A stretch of DNA of 45,726 bases. Origin: Clostridiales bacterium. GTDB taxonomy: Bacteria; Bacillota; Clostridia; Lachnospirales; Lachnospiraceae. The stretch covers positions 1-45,726 of the forward strand of contig JAJBVE010000055.1 in assembly GCA_020859995.1 (NCBI GenBank), written 5' to 3'. Each line of letters begins with the position of its first letter. Position 1 is the stretch's first letter. The notes beneath the pieces were generated by a model that saw nothing but the letters and a program-made list of their open reading frames with translations, did not search any database and was not told the origin of the DNA. Positions 8,480 through 17,208 of this stretch are shown in pieces. The translations under genes were made by a program, and so were the position numbers.

Positions 8480-8920
8480 TCAGTTGCCCTCCTCATTATC
8501 GTTTTTTGTTTCTGCTTCATCCTCCGAGCGGTCATGCAGCTGCTCCAGGACGAGCTTCAGCCTGTCCGGCACCGGCAGCCCCAGGTGCGCCGCGTTCTCC
8601 AGAATGGAGATTCCCTCGTTGGAGAGATAAAAGAAAATGACTGCCGTCCGCAGCACACTTCCCGTTCCAATGACCTGTGCGTCCAGAATGCTCCCAATGC
8701 CAACGAGCAGAAAGATTAAGACCTTGCGGCAGATACCCCGAAAGCCCACCTCGCTCGAAAGCTTCTGGTCGTTAATCGCGCACATCACCCCGGTGAGATA
8801 ATCAATCACCACAAAGGCAATCAGGGCAAAGAGCAGCCCGTCGCATCCTCCGAGGAAGTACCCCAGCCACCCGCCGATTGCAGTAAAGACCATCTGAATC
8901 AGGTTCCAAAATTCCTTCAT
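8480..8920 (-). CDS. Phage holin (toxin-secretion/phage lysis holin family)
   Basis: A 146-aa membrane protein that forms the lesion through which the endolysin leaves the cytoplasm. Hydrophobic segments are visible near residues 12-30, 33-55, 75-92 and 100-115, with the family-typical FALIAFVVIDYLTGVM and the charged tail DEAETKNDNEEGN. The start is the ATG after GAAAGGTAGGTAGTGTT; upstream codons are leader. It is two bases from the endolysin start. Two strong hairpins lie in the leader just upstream and may set lysis timing. Confidence 0.9.
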   Translation of the reverse strand: MKEFWNLIQMVFTAIGGWLGYFLGGCDGLLFALIAFVVIDYLTGVMCAINDQKLSSEVGFRGICRKVLIFLLVGIGSILDAQVIGTGSVLRTAVIFFYLSNEGISILENAAHLGLPVPDRLKLVLEQLHDRSEDEAETKNDNEEGN

Positions 8921-8945
8921 AACACTACCTACCTTTCTTTTATTG

Positions 8946-9006
8946 TCCCGAGCTCTGCTCGGGATGTAGGCCTGCCCTGCGCGAAAGCGCACTTTAAATG
9001 GGCAGG
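8946..9006. other. Two strong stem-loops in the holin leader
   Basis: TCCCGAG (8946) pairs perfectly with CTCGGGA (8958). CCTGCCC (8971) pairs with GGGCAGG (9000) and encloses TGCGC-GAAA-GCGCA, a GNRA-capped stem. On the minus strand they would sit in late mRNA just before the holin ribosome site. No U-tract follows, so these are more likely RNA-processing or translational control structures than terminators. Confidence 0.6.
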
Positions 9007-9123
9007 CTCTCCATCTTGTATTAAAAAAAGCAGTCTCTCCCATAAGGACAGCTGCCAGTTTCCAAGCCATAATCAGCACAAATCTCCGCGCTGATATTTG
9101 TACAATTTATGCCTCCGATTGTG

Positions 9124-9160
9124 CTTGCTTTTATTGGCTTTCAGAGTGATTAATACACTA
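9124..9160 (+). promoter_or_regulatory. Shared promoter signature, copy 1 (SymE-like gene)
   Basis: CTTGCT begins exactly 19 bases before AGAGTGATTAATACACTA, whose arms AGTG and CACT form an imperfect dyad. An upstream box with ACAAATCT lies about 45 bases before CTTGCT. A 50-base leader and an AGGAGG site follow. The element points away from the late operon, so the gene has its own control. Confidence 0.7.
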
Positions 9161-9211
9161 CAAAAAAACAACACCGCCGCATGGGCGGCGAAGCCAAAAG
9201 GAGGATTTTTC

Positions 9212-9547
9212 ATGAAGACAAAGAACATCAAAGTGCAGTATTCCAACAAGTACCAGGCAAACGGTGGCCTGCTCCCCAAAATCCAGATGGAAGGCAAGTG
9301 GCTTGAAGCCCTCGGTTTCTCAGTAGGCACCCGCCTCGTGGTCGAGTACGAGGAAGGCTCCATCCGCATCCGGACGCTTTCCGAAGAGGAAGAGAACGTC
9401 ATCCGCGAGAGGGAGCTTCAGCTGGAATTCGAAAAGAAGCTCCGCGAAATCGATGAACTTCGGAGGCAGAGGACGCCTGAGCCGCTCCCGATGGTGGCCG
9501 AGCCGCAGGTCAAATACGGTTCCAACCGCAAATCCCGCAAGAAGTAA
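9212..9547 (+). CDS. SymE-like toxin family protein
   Basis: A 111-aa protein with a SymE-like AbrB-fold region at residues about 6-56: KVQYSNKYQANGGLLPKIQ, GKWLEALGF and GTRLVVEYEEGSIRI are the recognisable pieces. Residues 57-85 form a Glu/Arg-rich helix and the tail is basic. SymE proteins in E. coli are SOS-linked RNA-directed toxins controlled by an antisense RNA. This is the only gene on the + strand inside a run of more than 30 kb of minus-strand phage genes. The ATG follows AAAAGGAGGATTTTTC; a small GC-rich hairpin (CCGCC-GGCGG) sits before the site. Late phage mRNA crossing from tail to holin is antisense over the whole gene. Toxicity here is not shown. Confidence 0.8.
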   Translation: MKTKNIKVQYSNKYQANGGLLPKIQMEGKWLEALGFSVGTRLVVEYEEGSIRIRTLSEEEENVIRERELQLEFEKKLREIDELRRQRTPEPLPMVAEPQVKYGSNRKSRKK

Positions 9548-9589
9548 TCCAGCCGGACATCCCGGCGACCTTTCCCACCAAAATCACCA

Positions 9590-9620
9590 AGCGGCAGAGG
9601 TTCATATCCCTGCCGCTTTT
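9590..9620 (+). terminator. Terminator of the SymE-like gene
   Basis: AGCGGCAG (9590-9597) pairs perfectly with CTGCCGCT (9610-9617), followed by a short TTTT. It lies between the convergent ends of the SymE-like and tail genes. The U-tract is short, so efficiency may be modest. Confidence 0.6.
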
Positions 9621-9624
9621 GACA

Positions 9625-11031
9625 TTACTCACTGTCTGCTTCTGTCAGCGTGTACGTTATCTTCATCGTCTTGCTCGAATCCTTAACCACGGACGAGTCC
9701 AAGTTGTTGATGGTCGCCATGTACGGAGTTAAGAGATATGCCTGCCTGTAGTTCGTGCCGATAGCACAGCCCCAGCCAATAAGGAAGTTCTTGTACTGGA
9801 ACATCTGCGTACACAGAAGCCCAAATTTCGTGCTTCCCACTGTGGCAATAACCGTATCGTCTGCCGTCAGAATGAAATCATAGCCAATAATCAGATCCTG
9901 CACCCGGAGCATATACACACCGCCTGCGCTTCCGGTCTCGCCGACTGATTTCCACGCGGAGGAAAAACCAAGGTCAATCAGCGTCACGTCGGCCGAGTTG
10001 GAGATGTTGATTTTATAAATTCCTGCCGCGTCATATGCCATGACATACAGATATCCGTCACGGACGCAGGCGTACTGGTAGAAATACATATAGTTGCTGG
10101 CCAGATACCGGTATCCCACACCTTTTAGTGTGGCATTGGAGAGCGTCCATGAGCCTTCGGTGTAGGAGTAATCTGTCTTACTTATCTTAATCCACGTCAT
10201 GGACGCGCTGCCGCTTGAATTACCTGAGCCGTTGGCAAAACCATACCAGTAGCCATCCTGACCATCCATGAACGCCCCATACGAGTAATAGCTTGTCGTG
10301 AATTTAAATGTTGACGGCGTGATGACCGTCTCATCAAGTAACGTGATTGTGGTATCATTCAGCAGCTCAACAAGTCCGATGGAAGTGATGGGAATCCGTG
10401 CTTTCTTAATCACTACGGAAGAATCCGACCAGTCAAACGAATACAGCACCTCATTGTCAAAATCAATGCTGACGGTCTCAAACAGCACCGTCTGGTCGGA
10501 GAAATCCGCATCCATCGCCATTTGGTTTACCTGCAGGTAAGCTGTGGTATCGCCTACGTCATTGCCATAGGCAAACTGGCCGCCAAGCGACCCGGTAAGG
10601 GCCGCCGCCGCAATCGTGCCGTTTCCCTGGCTCGCCGTAAACTCCCAGACAAACTTATAACCGTTGTCCAGAGCCTTGCTTTCCGTCTGATTAAGGCTCC
10701 CTCTGGCAAGGTCGGTAGTGCCGTTTACATCATTGGAAGCATACGCCACAGGTAGGTTATCCGACTGCGGATAAATATTATCCACATCCTCATCCAGCGC
10801 AGATGAGAAAAGCAGGATGCCTCCAATCATGTTCGGACAGATGGGGAGCAGATAATCATTCCAGGTCAGCATCGTGTCATAGCCGTCACCCGCGTTATAA
10901 AAAATCCCCAGCGGATTAGCGCCGAGGATGTTATTCACCGCATTGGTGACCATGTTTTCTTCCGTATAGGTTTCCACGTCTCCCGTGTCTACATCGGTCA
11001 GTTCAATGACCATCGTTCCTTTCAGTTTCAT
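9625..11031 (-). CDS. Distal tail protein, possible receptor-binding protein
   Basis: A 468-aa protein, last of the tail genes before lysis. Residues 1-25 (VIELTDVDTGDVETYTEEN) and the following region occur in baseplate/tail proteins of Clostridia prophages. The C-terminal half has repeated short beta-strand segments rich in Tyr, Trp, Gly and Ser, compatible with a beta-propeller or beta-helix, and could contact the cell surface. The ATG follows CGGAGGAATGAT and begins one base after the upstream tail gene ends. I know of no catalytic motif. Receptor binding is inferred from position and composition. Confidence 0.7.
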   Translation of the reverse strand: MKLKGTMVIELTDVDTGDVETYTEENMVTNAVNNILGANPLGIFYNAGDGYDTMLTWNDYLLPICPNMIGGILLFSSALDEDVDNIYPQSDNLPVAYASNDVNGTTDLARGSLNQTESKALDNGYKFVWEFTASQGNGTIAAAALTGSLGGQFAYGNDVGDTTAYLQVNQMAMDADFSDQTVLFETVSIDFDNEVLYSFDWSDSSVVIKKARIPITSIGLVELLNDTTITLLDETVITPSTFKFTTSYYSYGAFMDGQDGYWYGFANGSGNSSGSASMTWIKISKTDYSYTEGSWTLSNATLKGVGYRYLASNYMYFYQYACVRDGYLYVMAYDAAGIYKINISNSADVTLIDLGFSSAWKSVGETGSAGGVYMLRVQDLIIGYDFILTADDTVIATVGSTKFGLLCTQMFQYKNFLIGWGCAIGTNYRQAYLLTPYMATINNLDSSVVKDSSKTMKITYTLTEADSE

Positions 11032-11032
11032 A

Positions 11033-12850
11033 TCATTCCTCCGTTTCTACGGGAGTGGCGAAAGCACCGATACTAATCCTTGCGACGCTCTCCGTGTAAT
11101 CATATTCCTTCTGTTCAATCATTTCGTAGTCCATGCTGTCGCTAAAGGACTTCACGGCAAGACCGCCGCCAATCGTAAACGGCATGTATTCATCCTCAAA
11201 CTCCAGCGTGCCGTCCCACTTGTATGTCGCGCCAAGTGCCTGACCGGTAATAACCGCAAGACAGCCGCCGATTTCCACCGTTCCGGTTCCATTCTCAAGT
11301 CTGAGATAAGCCTTAAAGGTGTTCAGTACATCCGAGGCGATATCGGAAATCGGATAATAAAGCGTTAGGATGTGCTTGCCGCTGTGCCAGGTCTCAACCG
11401 GATAGAATACGGTAATTTCATCGTCATTCAGTTCATAGACCACATAAACAAGCGCCTCGCCGTCCTCCGTCCATGTAACAGGAAGCGAGACTTCAACCTC
11501 CGTCCCGGATGTCTCTGTATCCTCGCTGTCAGAGGATGTGTCTGGAATGGTAATCGTTCCTTCTGCAGTCGCCGTCTTTGTCACCGCATCCGCTGTGATG
11601 TCAATCAGTATCTGCGCGATAAATTCCGCGCTCGTGTCCTGCGAAGCGGCAAACTCAATGCTCACCACCTCGGTTTTTGAACTTCCAATTGTATAAGCAG
11701 AAGCGTTCGTATAGGTGTGTATTGCAATCTCGGCAGCGTCCACCTGGCTTAAAAGCCCTGAGATGTTTTTATCGTTCTTTGATTTCGCCTGAGAGAGCCT
11801 CGGATTTTTGCCCACACACTTCAACGTCATCTTGCCGCCGATGACACAGTTAAAGGACGTGATACAGGTAATCTGTTCCTCATCCGCTGAGCCGCCGGAG
11901 AACCTGAGAACATCTCCTAAATCCAGCGCCGGATTCCCAATCGTGTCCGAGTCAAACGGTACATAATTGACTGCCTGCAGGTCGGAAAGGATATTCATGC
12001 AGATTTCCTGCCTGGTTGCCTCCAGACCAAACTGCAGTAGGGGATTTGTGCCAAGGTTCATGGTCAGCCCGTCATCCGGATCAAGCGAATAATATTCCGC
12101 CGTCTCTGTCCGAAGATTGGTGGAGCTTATCGCCGTGTACCTCGTGATGAAGTCGGAGAAGCTGCTTGAAAACCTGTGCTTGCTCTCAATCTCCATCACA
12201 GGGTCTGTACCATACTTACGAAGCTCCAACTGGCCAGTCCTGTTTATAATAAAGAAGCCGCCGAGGATTTGCGCCACATAGTAAAGTACATCCCGGTAGG
12301 TCTCGATGTCATTCTCCGAGTAGATGGAAAGCGTAATGTTTCCGTTCGCCATCGCTTCAATTTCTTCCTGTGTGTGGGCGCATTCCACATCACAGGCTGT
12401 GCAGCATAAGGAAATAAAGCCCCAAGCCGTACCGGTCGAGTCCGTACTGGAGAAGTCCTTGTCAAAGCGGAGCATATAATCATAGGCTGTGATTTCAAGG
12501 CAGTTTAAAGTTCTGTTTGCCTCAGCCACCTCATAAATGCCCATCGGAACCGTCTCATAAGAACCATCCGCAAGCTTCAAATGGTAGTACAATTCCACCA
12601 CGGCATCTTCCAGAGTGTATCGGTCAACATCCGAGTAGAGCGTGATTCCCATCTCTGCGGAATACACCGTACCCAGTTCAATCTCCGAACTGGAGCAGCA
12701 CTTTGATGTCACGTATCCGCTTCCTTTTACGATGTTCTTGTAATCAAAGTCATACACTTTTCCGGCAGTCGTTGTAATCGTTCCTGACCAGTAGTAAGTA
12801 CGGGTATTTTCCTGCACCGCTGCCAAAAACTCATCACTCACCGCATACAT
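11033..12850 (-). CDS. Phage tail hub/baseplate structural protein
   Basis: A protein of about 605 aa. The N-terminus (about 1-330) has the pattern of tail hub proteins of Clostridia siphophages: a beta-rich start, GIYEVAEANRTLNCLEITAYDYM, then QLELRKYG and a region with LGDVLRFSGG. The C-terminal part (about 380-600) is beta-rich with acidic linkers such as DTSSDSEDTETSG and may be a carbohydrate-binding or upper-fibre part. The ATG at 12850 is favoured over a TTG one codon earlier because the GGGGAGGTG spacing is better. A separately controlled acetyltransferase gene lies upstream. Confidence 0.75.
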   Translation of the reverse strand: MYAVSDEFLAAVQENTRTYYWSGTITTTAGKVYDFDYKNIVKGSGYVTSKCCSSSEIELGTVYSAEMGITLYSDVDRYTLEDAVVELYYHLKLADGSYETVPMGIYEVAEANRTLNCLEITAYDYMLRFDKDFSSTDSTGTAWGFISLCCTACDVECAHTQEEIEAMANGNITLSIYSENDIETYRDVLYYVAQILGGFFIINRTGQLELRKYGTDPVMEIESKHRFSSSFSDFITRYTAISSTNLRTETAEYYSLDPDDGLTMNLGTNPLLQFGLEATRQEICMNILSDLQAVNYVPFDSDTIGNPALDLGDVLRFSGGSADEEQITCITSFNCVIGGKMTLKCVGKNPRLSQAKSKNDKNISGLLSQVDAAEIAIHTYTNASAYTIGSSKTEVVSIEFAASQDTSAEFIAQILIDITADAVTKTATAEGTITIPDTSSDSEDTETSGTEVEVSLPVTWTEDGEALVYVVYELNDDEITVFYPVETWHSGKHILTLYYPISDIASDVLNTFKAYLRLENGTGTVEIGGCLAVITGQALGATYKWDGTLEFEDEYMPFTIGGGLAVKSFSDSMDYEMIEQKEYDYTESVARISIGAFATPVETEE

Positions 12851-12869
12851 CAAAGCACCTCCCCTCAGA

Positions 12870-12905
12870 GCATAATAAAAGCACCAGCCATTTCTGACTG
12901 ATGCT
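12870..12905 (-). terminator. Terminator after the GNAT moron
   Basis: Minus-strand AGCATCAGTCA pairs with TGGCTGGTGCT around a GAAA loop, with two G-U pairs, followed by TTTATTATG. It separates the acetyltransferase from the downstream tail gene. Confidence 0.7.
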
Positions 12906-12956
12906 TCGTAAAAAGCATTCTGTTTAAAAAGTCACCGAAAACCTGAATTTTGTTCA

Positions 12957-13796
12957 CTATACGCGTTTAATATATAGAACATATTCACTGACACAAGAGA
13001 AGCCAATGTCCAGTGCCGCAGACTGACTTTCCTCATCGTCATTAAAAAATATCACGTGTTTATGCCCTGCCGCTTGTAAATCTTTCAATATGACGGTCAC
13101 TAAAGCCTTATAAGCTGATTTATCAAATATATTATCCCGATAGCCTAAGCTGAAAATCTCACCGTCTCGTGCACAGATGTATCCTACAGCGATATTTTCC
13201 TGATATAGCATATATATCAACCATTCATTGAGCGTTGAAAAAATACGTTCCGAACTCCAATATGTCTCTGGGTCGGTCTGATGCAGTTTTCTGAATTCAG
13301 AAAAATTGCTTTCAGTAACCCTTTCAATTCCATCTGTTTCGACTTGTATGGCAGAACCATCAAAAACAAAAATATCGTGATATGATTCCTGAATCAATCT
13401 GCAACCTGTTTTTTGCAGGAAAGAGATTGCACTGGCATTTCTTTTCGGAAATCCTAAATACAAGTCATATCCTGTAAAATGTGTACAGGCGTATTCCAGA
13501 AACTCTGTGAAAGCCTGCTCTGTATTTCGATTAATAAGAAAACCGTTTGTTTGGAGATACCGGTCCTGTTCAATATAGAAAAACTGAATCCAGCCCTCGA
13601 CTGCTCCATCAATAACAAAAAGAAGAACATCCCTATAATCACTGTGGAAACTTTTCCAAACCTGCTCCACAAACTCCTCTTTTGTAGAAACACCGTCTGA
13701 CCAAAGAGGATAGCCGGATTTCGTCTGATCCATCGCCAGCGAGTAGACGAAATCCATATATTGCTCGATATCTTCTTTTGTGGCCTTTACTAACAT
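12957..13796 (-). CDS. GNAT-family acetyltransferase (moron)
   Basis: A 279-aa acetyltransferase-like protein that appears to hold two GNAT-type halves. The first (about 1-145) has GYDLYLGFPKRNASAISFLQ, KTGCRLIQE and FVFDG, the usual acceptor/acetyl-CoA region with an Asn-Ala and Phe-Lys-Gly-like order. The second (about 155-279) has AVGYICARDGEIFSLGY and ends FFNDDEESQSAALDIGFSCV. It is AT-rich compared with the tail genes on both sides, has a leader with a TAGAAT-like -10 and a terminator behind it, and interrupts the tail module. These are signs of a moron expressed in the lysogen. Substrate is unknown; drug, peptide or tRNA/protein acetylation are all possible. Confidence 0.8.
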   Translation of the reverse strand: MLVKATKEDIEQYMDFVYSLAMDQTKSGYPLWSDGVSTKEEFVEQVWKSFHSDYRDVLLFVIDGAVEGWIQFFYIEQDRYLQTNGFLINRNTEQAFTEFLEYACTHFTGYDLYLGFPKRNASAISFLQKTGCRLIQESYHDIFVFDGSAIQVETDGIERVTESNFSEFRKLHQTDPETYWSSERIFSTLNEWLIYMLYQENIAVGYICARDGEIFSLGYRDNIFDKSAYKALVTVILKDLQAAGHKHVIFFNDDEESQSAALDIGFSCVSEYVLYIKRV

Positions 13797-13880
13797 TCCC
13801 CTATACTCCCTTAACTTTCGATTTTATGCCTAAGCACACTCAGCATTCTAGCATAAGTTTTGTCTGATTAAAAGCTGAAT

Positions 13881-14243
13881 CTAAAACTCTTTCAGTGTAA
13901 AAGACACATTCCACAGCCCACCATATGACGAATCAGCCTCCCGCTTTGATTTATAACCAGAGATGTACATCTCCGCAGAAGCAGTCTCTGCTGTTTCCAT
14001 ATCAAAAAACTCCACCACAATTTTTGCCTGCTGCTTGTATGACGTCAGTTTTTTAAGCCATTTCGCCGTAACAGTAAAGGACACAGAGATTGTGTGTACG
14101 CCAAAGCGCACCACATCCCTCTGCGTCGTTCCTGCTTCCGTCTCTCCGGAGGAGTCTGCTTCGACATCCTCCATCGACACCTCATAAGAATCAGGCTCCG
14201 GCAGAGCCTCTCCGTCAAAGGTTAGATATTGAATAAAAGCCAA
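13881..14243 (-). CDS. DUF6711-like tail component
   Basis: A 120-aa structural protein next to the tape measure. The opening (AFIQYLTFDGEALPEPDSYE) and the beta-rich body with ISVSFTVTAKWLKKL and the closing GGLWNVSFTLKEF resemble the small DUF6711/distal-tail-type proteins of Clostridia siphophages. The start is a TTG preceded by AAGGAGGTG; it lies just past the tape-measure stop. No enzymatic motif. The family name is given from memory of the pattern. Confidence 0.65.
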   Translation of the reverse strand: MAFIQYLTFDGEALPEPDSYEVSMEDVEADSSGETEAGTTQRDVVRFGVHTISVSFTVTAKWLKKLTSYKQQAKIVVEFFDMETAETASAEMYISGYKSKREADSSYGGLWNVSFTLKEF

Positions 14244-14256
14244 AGCGTACACCTCC

Positions 14257-17112
14257 TTATCGTCCACCGGAGCGCAGGTTCTGTCTCTGCTGCGCGTCCA
14301 CAATTACCTCATCCAAGAGCGAGTTGCCAAGATATACAGGAATGGAAATAATACCAGCATTCTGGCCACTCAGGGAATCCACCATCTCACGAATACCGGA
14401 GAGGATAGATGAAACCGAATTGTCCGCTCCGCCAGTTCCATTGCTGCCATAACTGCCGCTCATCTGCGCCGCAGACACCTGCGGATTTATTACCATGTCT
14501 GCCGCCACATCCGACATCGCTCCCTGTAATAATCCACGGCTCTTTTCAATACCGTCTGCCAGCCCTTCCATAAAGTCCGGCATCCAGTCCTCGTAATCTG
14601 TTAGTGGTCCTTCATCCGGCACCGAGAAGTGCAGGAAGGATTTGATGGTTTCCGCAACATCGGACACCGCGCTGGTCACTTTGCCGATACAGCTTTTGAT
14701 GCCGTCCACAATTCCATTTATAATATCCGCGCCCCAGCTGAAAGCGGAGGAGGCCAGCCCGGTAATGAAGGTGACCGCATTGTTAAAGCCGTCCTTCACC
14801 GTATTATAAATTCCAGACACTGTATTTTTAATGCCGTTCCAGATGGCCGTGAAGACTTTTGTGACAGTCGACTTGATGGTATTTACCACCGTGGATACCG
14901 TATTTGAGATTGTATTCCACACTATAGAAATCGTGGAAGAAATCCCATTCACGATTGTCGATATCACGGAAGAAATCGCGTTCCATACCGTGGTGATGAC
15001 CGTCTGGATTGCTGTCAGCACCGTAGTGATAATCGTGCAAATCGTATTCCAGGCAGTCGTGATGAATGTCTGGATAGCCGTAACCACCGTCGTAATCACA
15101 GTCTGGATTGCATTCCAAATGGTAGTAAATATCGTCTGGATTGTCGTCAGCACCGTCTGGATAATCGTCTGGATTGTATTCCACGCTGTCTGAAGGAATG
15201 TCTGTATCGAAGTAACCACATTTGAAACCGTGGTGCTTATCGCTTCCCAGACTGTCGCAAAGAACTCCGAAATGGCAGTCCATGCCGTCTGCGCCGCTGT
15301 TTTTATGGTCTCCCATGCTTCCGACAGGAATGTGGAGATTGCTTCAACCGCTACAGTGACAGCCTCTTTGATATTTTCCCAAAGGCGGGTCCAGAACTGC
15401 CTGAATTCCTCGTTTGTATTCCACAGATAAATGAAAGCCGCCACCAGAGCCGCGATCAGCGCAACCACAATCATGATCGGGTTTGCCATCATCACCGCGC
15501 TCAAAGCGGAAAAGGCATTCTTTACCATGTTGAAAGCACTCACCAGTTTCGGAATAACCGTCATGATGGTTCCAACCGCTGAAATAACTTTACCGACCAC
15601 AATCAGCACCGGACCGATGGCCGCAGCCACCAGTGCCACGGTCAAAATTATCTGTCTTGTGCTATCGTCCAGACCATTTAACCAGTCCACGATATTCTGA
15701 ATCACACCAACAACATTTTTGATAACCGGCAGAAGCATCTGGCCAAAGGAAATGGCAAGCTCCTGCAACTGAGATTTTAAGATGGTCAGCTGGCCTTCGA
15801 GGTTATCCTGCATAATCGCAGCCATATCCTCCGCCGTGCCAGAGCACCCTGCCAGACCTTCCTGATATTCCTGAAAGCTGCCAGTCGTTTCACCGAGGAC
15901 AGTCATAAGCTCTGACTGCGCTGTTTTACCAGCCACCACGTAAGCGAGGTTTGCCTTCTCCTCATCCGTCAAATCAGCCCAGATGTCCTGCATCCCGGAA
16001 AGGATGTTGGAGAGCGAGTTTACATTACCTTCAGCGTCATATACTTCTATGCCGTACTCTGCCAGAAGGTCAGTACAGCCGGAGGTATTATTACCGAGTC
16101 TCGTCATGATAGAGGAAAGCGCGGTACCGGCCTCGCCGCCCTTAATACCAGCGTCTGCCATAACCATCAAGGCTGCTGTTGTCTCATCCAGACCATAGCC
16201 GAGCTGGGTAGATGTTGCCGCACAGTTTTTGTATGCCTCGCCCAACTGCTCCGTGCTGGTGTTGGAATTGCTCATGGCATAGGCCATCTTGTCAACAAGC
16301 ATTTCGGAATCAGCCGCCGTTAAACCAAAGGCTGACAAGTAATCCGTAACAATATCAGATGCCGTTGCCAGATCCATCTCGGAGGCCGCCGCAAGGTTCA
16401 GGATACCGGAAAGGCCTTCGCACATTTCATCCGCAGACCAGCCAGCAAGTCCCATGTAAGACATGGCCTCGGCAGCCTCTGTAGCGGAAAACTTCGTGGC
16501 CTCACCGGCAGCCCTTGCCGCCTCCTCCAGCTTCTCCATATCACCTTCGATATCCGAGGAGCTTGAAGAAATCAGAGCCTTGACGCTGGACATGGCTGTT
16601 TCAAAGTTTGCCACTGTAGTAACAGCCGCCGTTCCAAGTGCTATCACGCCTGCAGTCACTGGCATGAGTTTTGTGCCGACCGTGGAAATCGAATCACCAA
16701 CAGACTGCAGCTTCTCACCGGTTGCTGAAATCTTCTGGAGCGCTGTCGCGGACTGCTCCGCCTGCGTCTCCAGCTTCTTTAGCTCTTCCTCGGTCTCGAT
16801 GATTTCACGCTGCAGGGCATCATACTGTTCCTGGCTGATTTCTCCATTTGCCAGAGCTGTGTTCGCCTGTTCCGCAGCTGTCTTTAGTGTCTCCAGCTTT
16901 TCTTTCGTCTCAGAGACAGCCTCAGTGAGGAGCTTTTGTTTCTGTGCCATCAGCTCCGTATTCGTAGGGTCAAGCTTTAAGAGCTTCTCCACATCCTTCA
17001 GCTGGGACTGCGTAGACTTCATCTCTTTATTTACACTGCTCAGTGCTTTTGAAAGACCAGTGGTATCGCCGTCAATCTCGACTGTAATACCCTTAATTCG
17101 ACTTGCCGCCAC
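14257..17112 (-). CDS. Tail tape measure protein
   Basis: About 951 aa, the longest phage gene. It begins RIKGITVEIDGDTTGLSKAL, the usual start of this family, followed by a coiled coil (about 30-130), the phage tail tape measure core (about 170-440, ATKFSATEAAEAMSYMGLAG), and hydrophobic segments (about 500-560). Residues about 590-780 carry a run of imperfect repeats of 22 residues built on W-N-x-I-x-T-x-I-T-T. These lengthen the protein and so probably the tail. The C-terminus (HFSVPDEGPLTDYEDWMPDF) is family-typical. The GTG at 17112 matches homologous starts; a TTG 24 bases upstream is an alternative. Confidence 0.93.
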   Translation of the reverse strand: MAASRIKGITVEIDGDTTGLSKALSSVNKEMKSTQSQLKDVEKLLKLDPTNTELMAQKQKLLTEAVSETKEKLETLKTAAEQANTALANGEISQEQYDALQREIIETEEELKKLETQAEQSATALQKISATGEKLQSVGDSISTVGTKLMPVTAGVIALGTAAVTTVANFETAMSSVKALISSSSSDIEGDMEKLEEAARAAGEATKFSATEAAEAMSYMGLAGWSADEMCEGLSGILNLAAASEMDLATASDIVTDYLSAFGLTAADSEMLVDKMAYAMSNSNTSTEQLGEAYKNCAATSTQLGYGLDETTAALMVMADAGIKGGEAGTALSSIMTRLGNNTSGCTDLLAEYGIEVYDAEGNVNSLSNILSGMQDIWADLTDEEKANLAYVVAGKTAQSELMTVLGETTGSFQEYQEGLAGCSGTAEDMAAIMQDNLEGQLTILKSQLQELAISFGQMLLPVIKNVVGVIQNIVDWLNGLDDSTRQIILTVALVAAAIGPVLIVVGKVISAVGTIMTVIPKLVSAFNMVKNAFSALSAVMMANPIMIVVALIAALVAAFIYLWNTNEEFRQFWTRLWENIKEAVTVAVEAISTFLSEAWETIKTAAQTAWTAISEFFATVWEAISTTVSNVVTSIQTFLQTAWNTIQTIIQTVLTTIQTIFTTIWNAIQTVITTVVTAIQTFITTAWNTICTIITTVLTAIQTVITTVWNAISSVISTIVNGISSTISIVWNTISNTVSTVVNTIKSTVTKVFTAIWNGIKNTVSGIYNTVKDGFNNAVTFITGLASSAFSWGADIINGIVDGIKSCIGKVTSAVSDVAETIKSFLHFSVPDEGPLTDYEDWMPDFMEGLADGIEKSRGLLQGAMSDVAADMVINPQVSAAQMSGSYGSNGTGGADNSVSSILSGIREMVDSLSGQNAGIISIPVYLGNSLLDEVIVDAQQRQNLRSGGR

Positions 17113-17137
17113 AATCCTCACCTCACTTTTAAGCAAA

Positions 17138-17199
17138 CAAAAAGAGCCGATTCCTCGACTCTGTAAAATAACAAAGGCACCGCCTACGCGATGCCCTTT
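17138..17199 (-). terminator. Two tandem terminators behind the HsdR-N moron
   Basis: First on the minus strand, AAAGGGCATCGC pairs with GGCGGTGCCTTT (17173-17199), followed by TTTGTTATTTT. Then AGAGTCGA pairs with TCGGCTCT around GGAA (17143-17162), followed by TTTTT. Both lie between the moron stop and the tape measure start, so late mRNA must read through them. Confidence 0.8.
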
Positions 17200-17208
17200 A
17201 TATTCACC

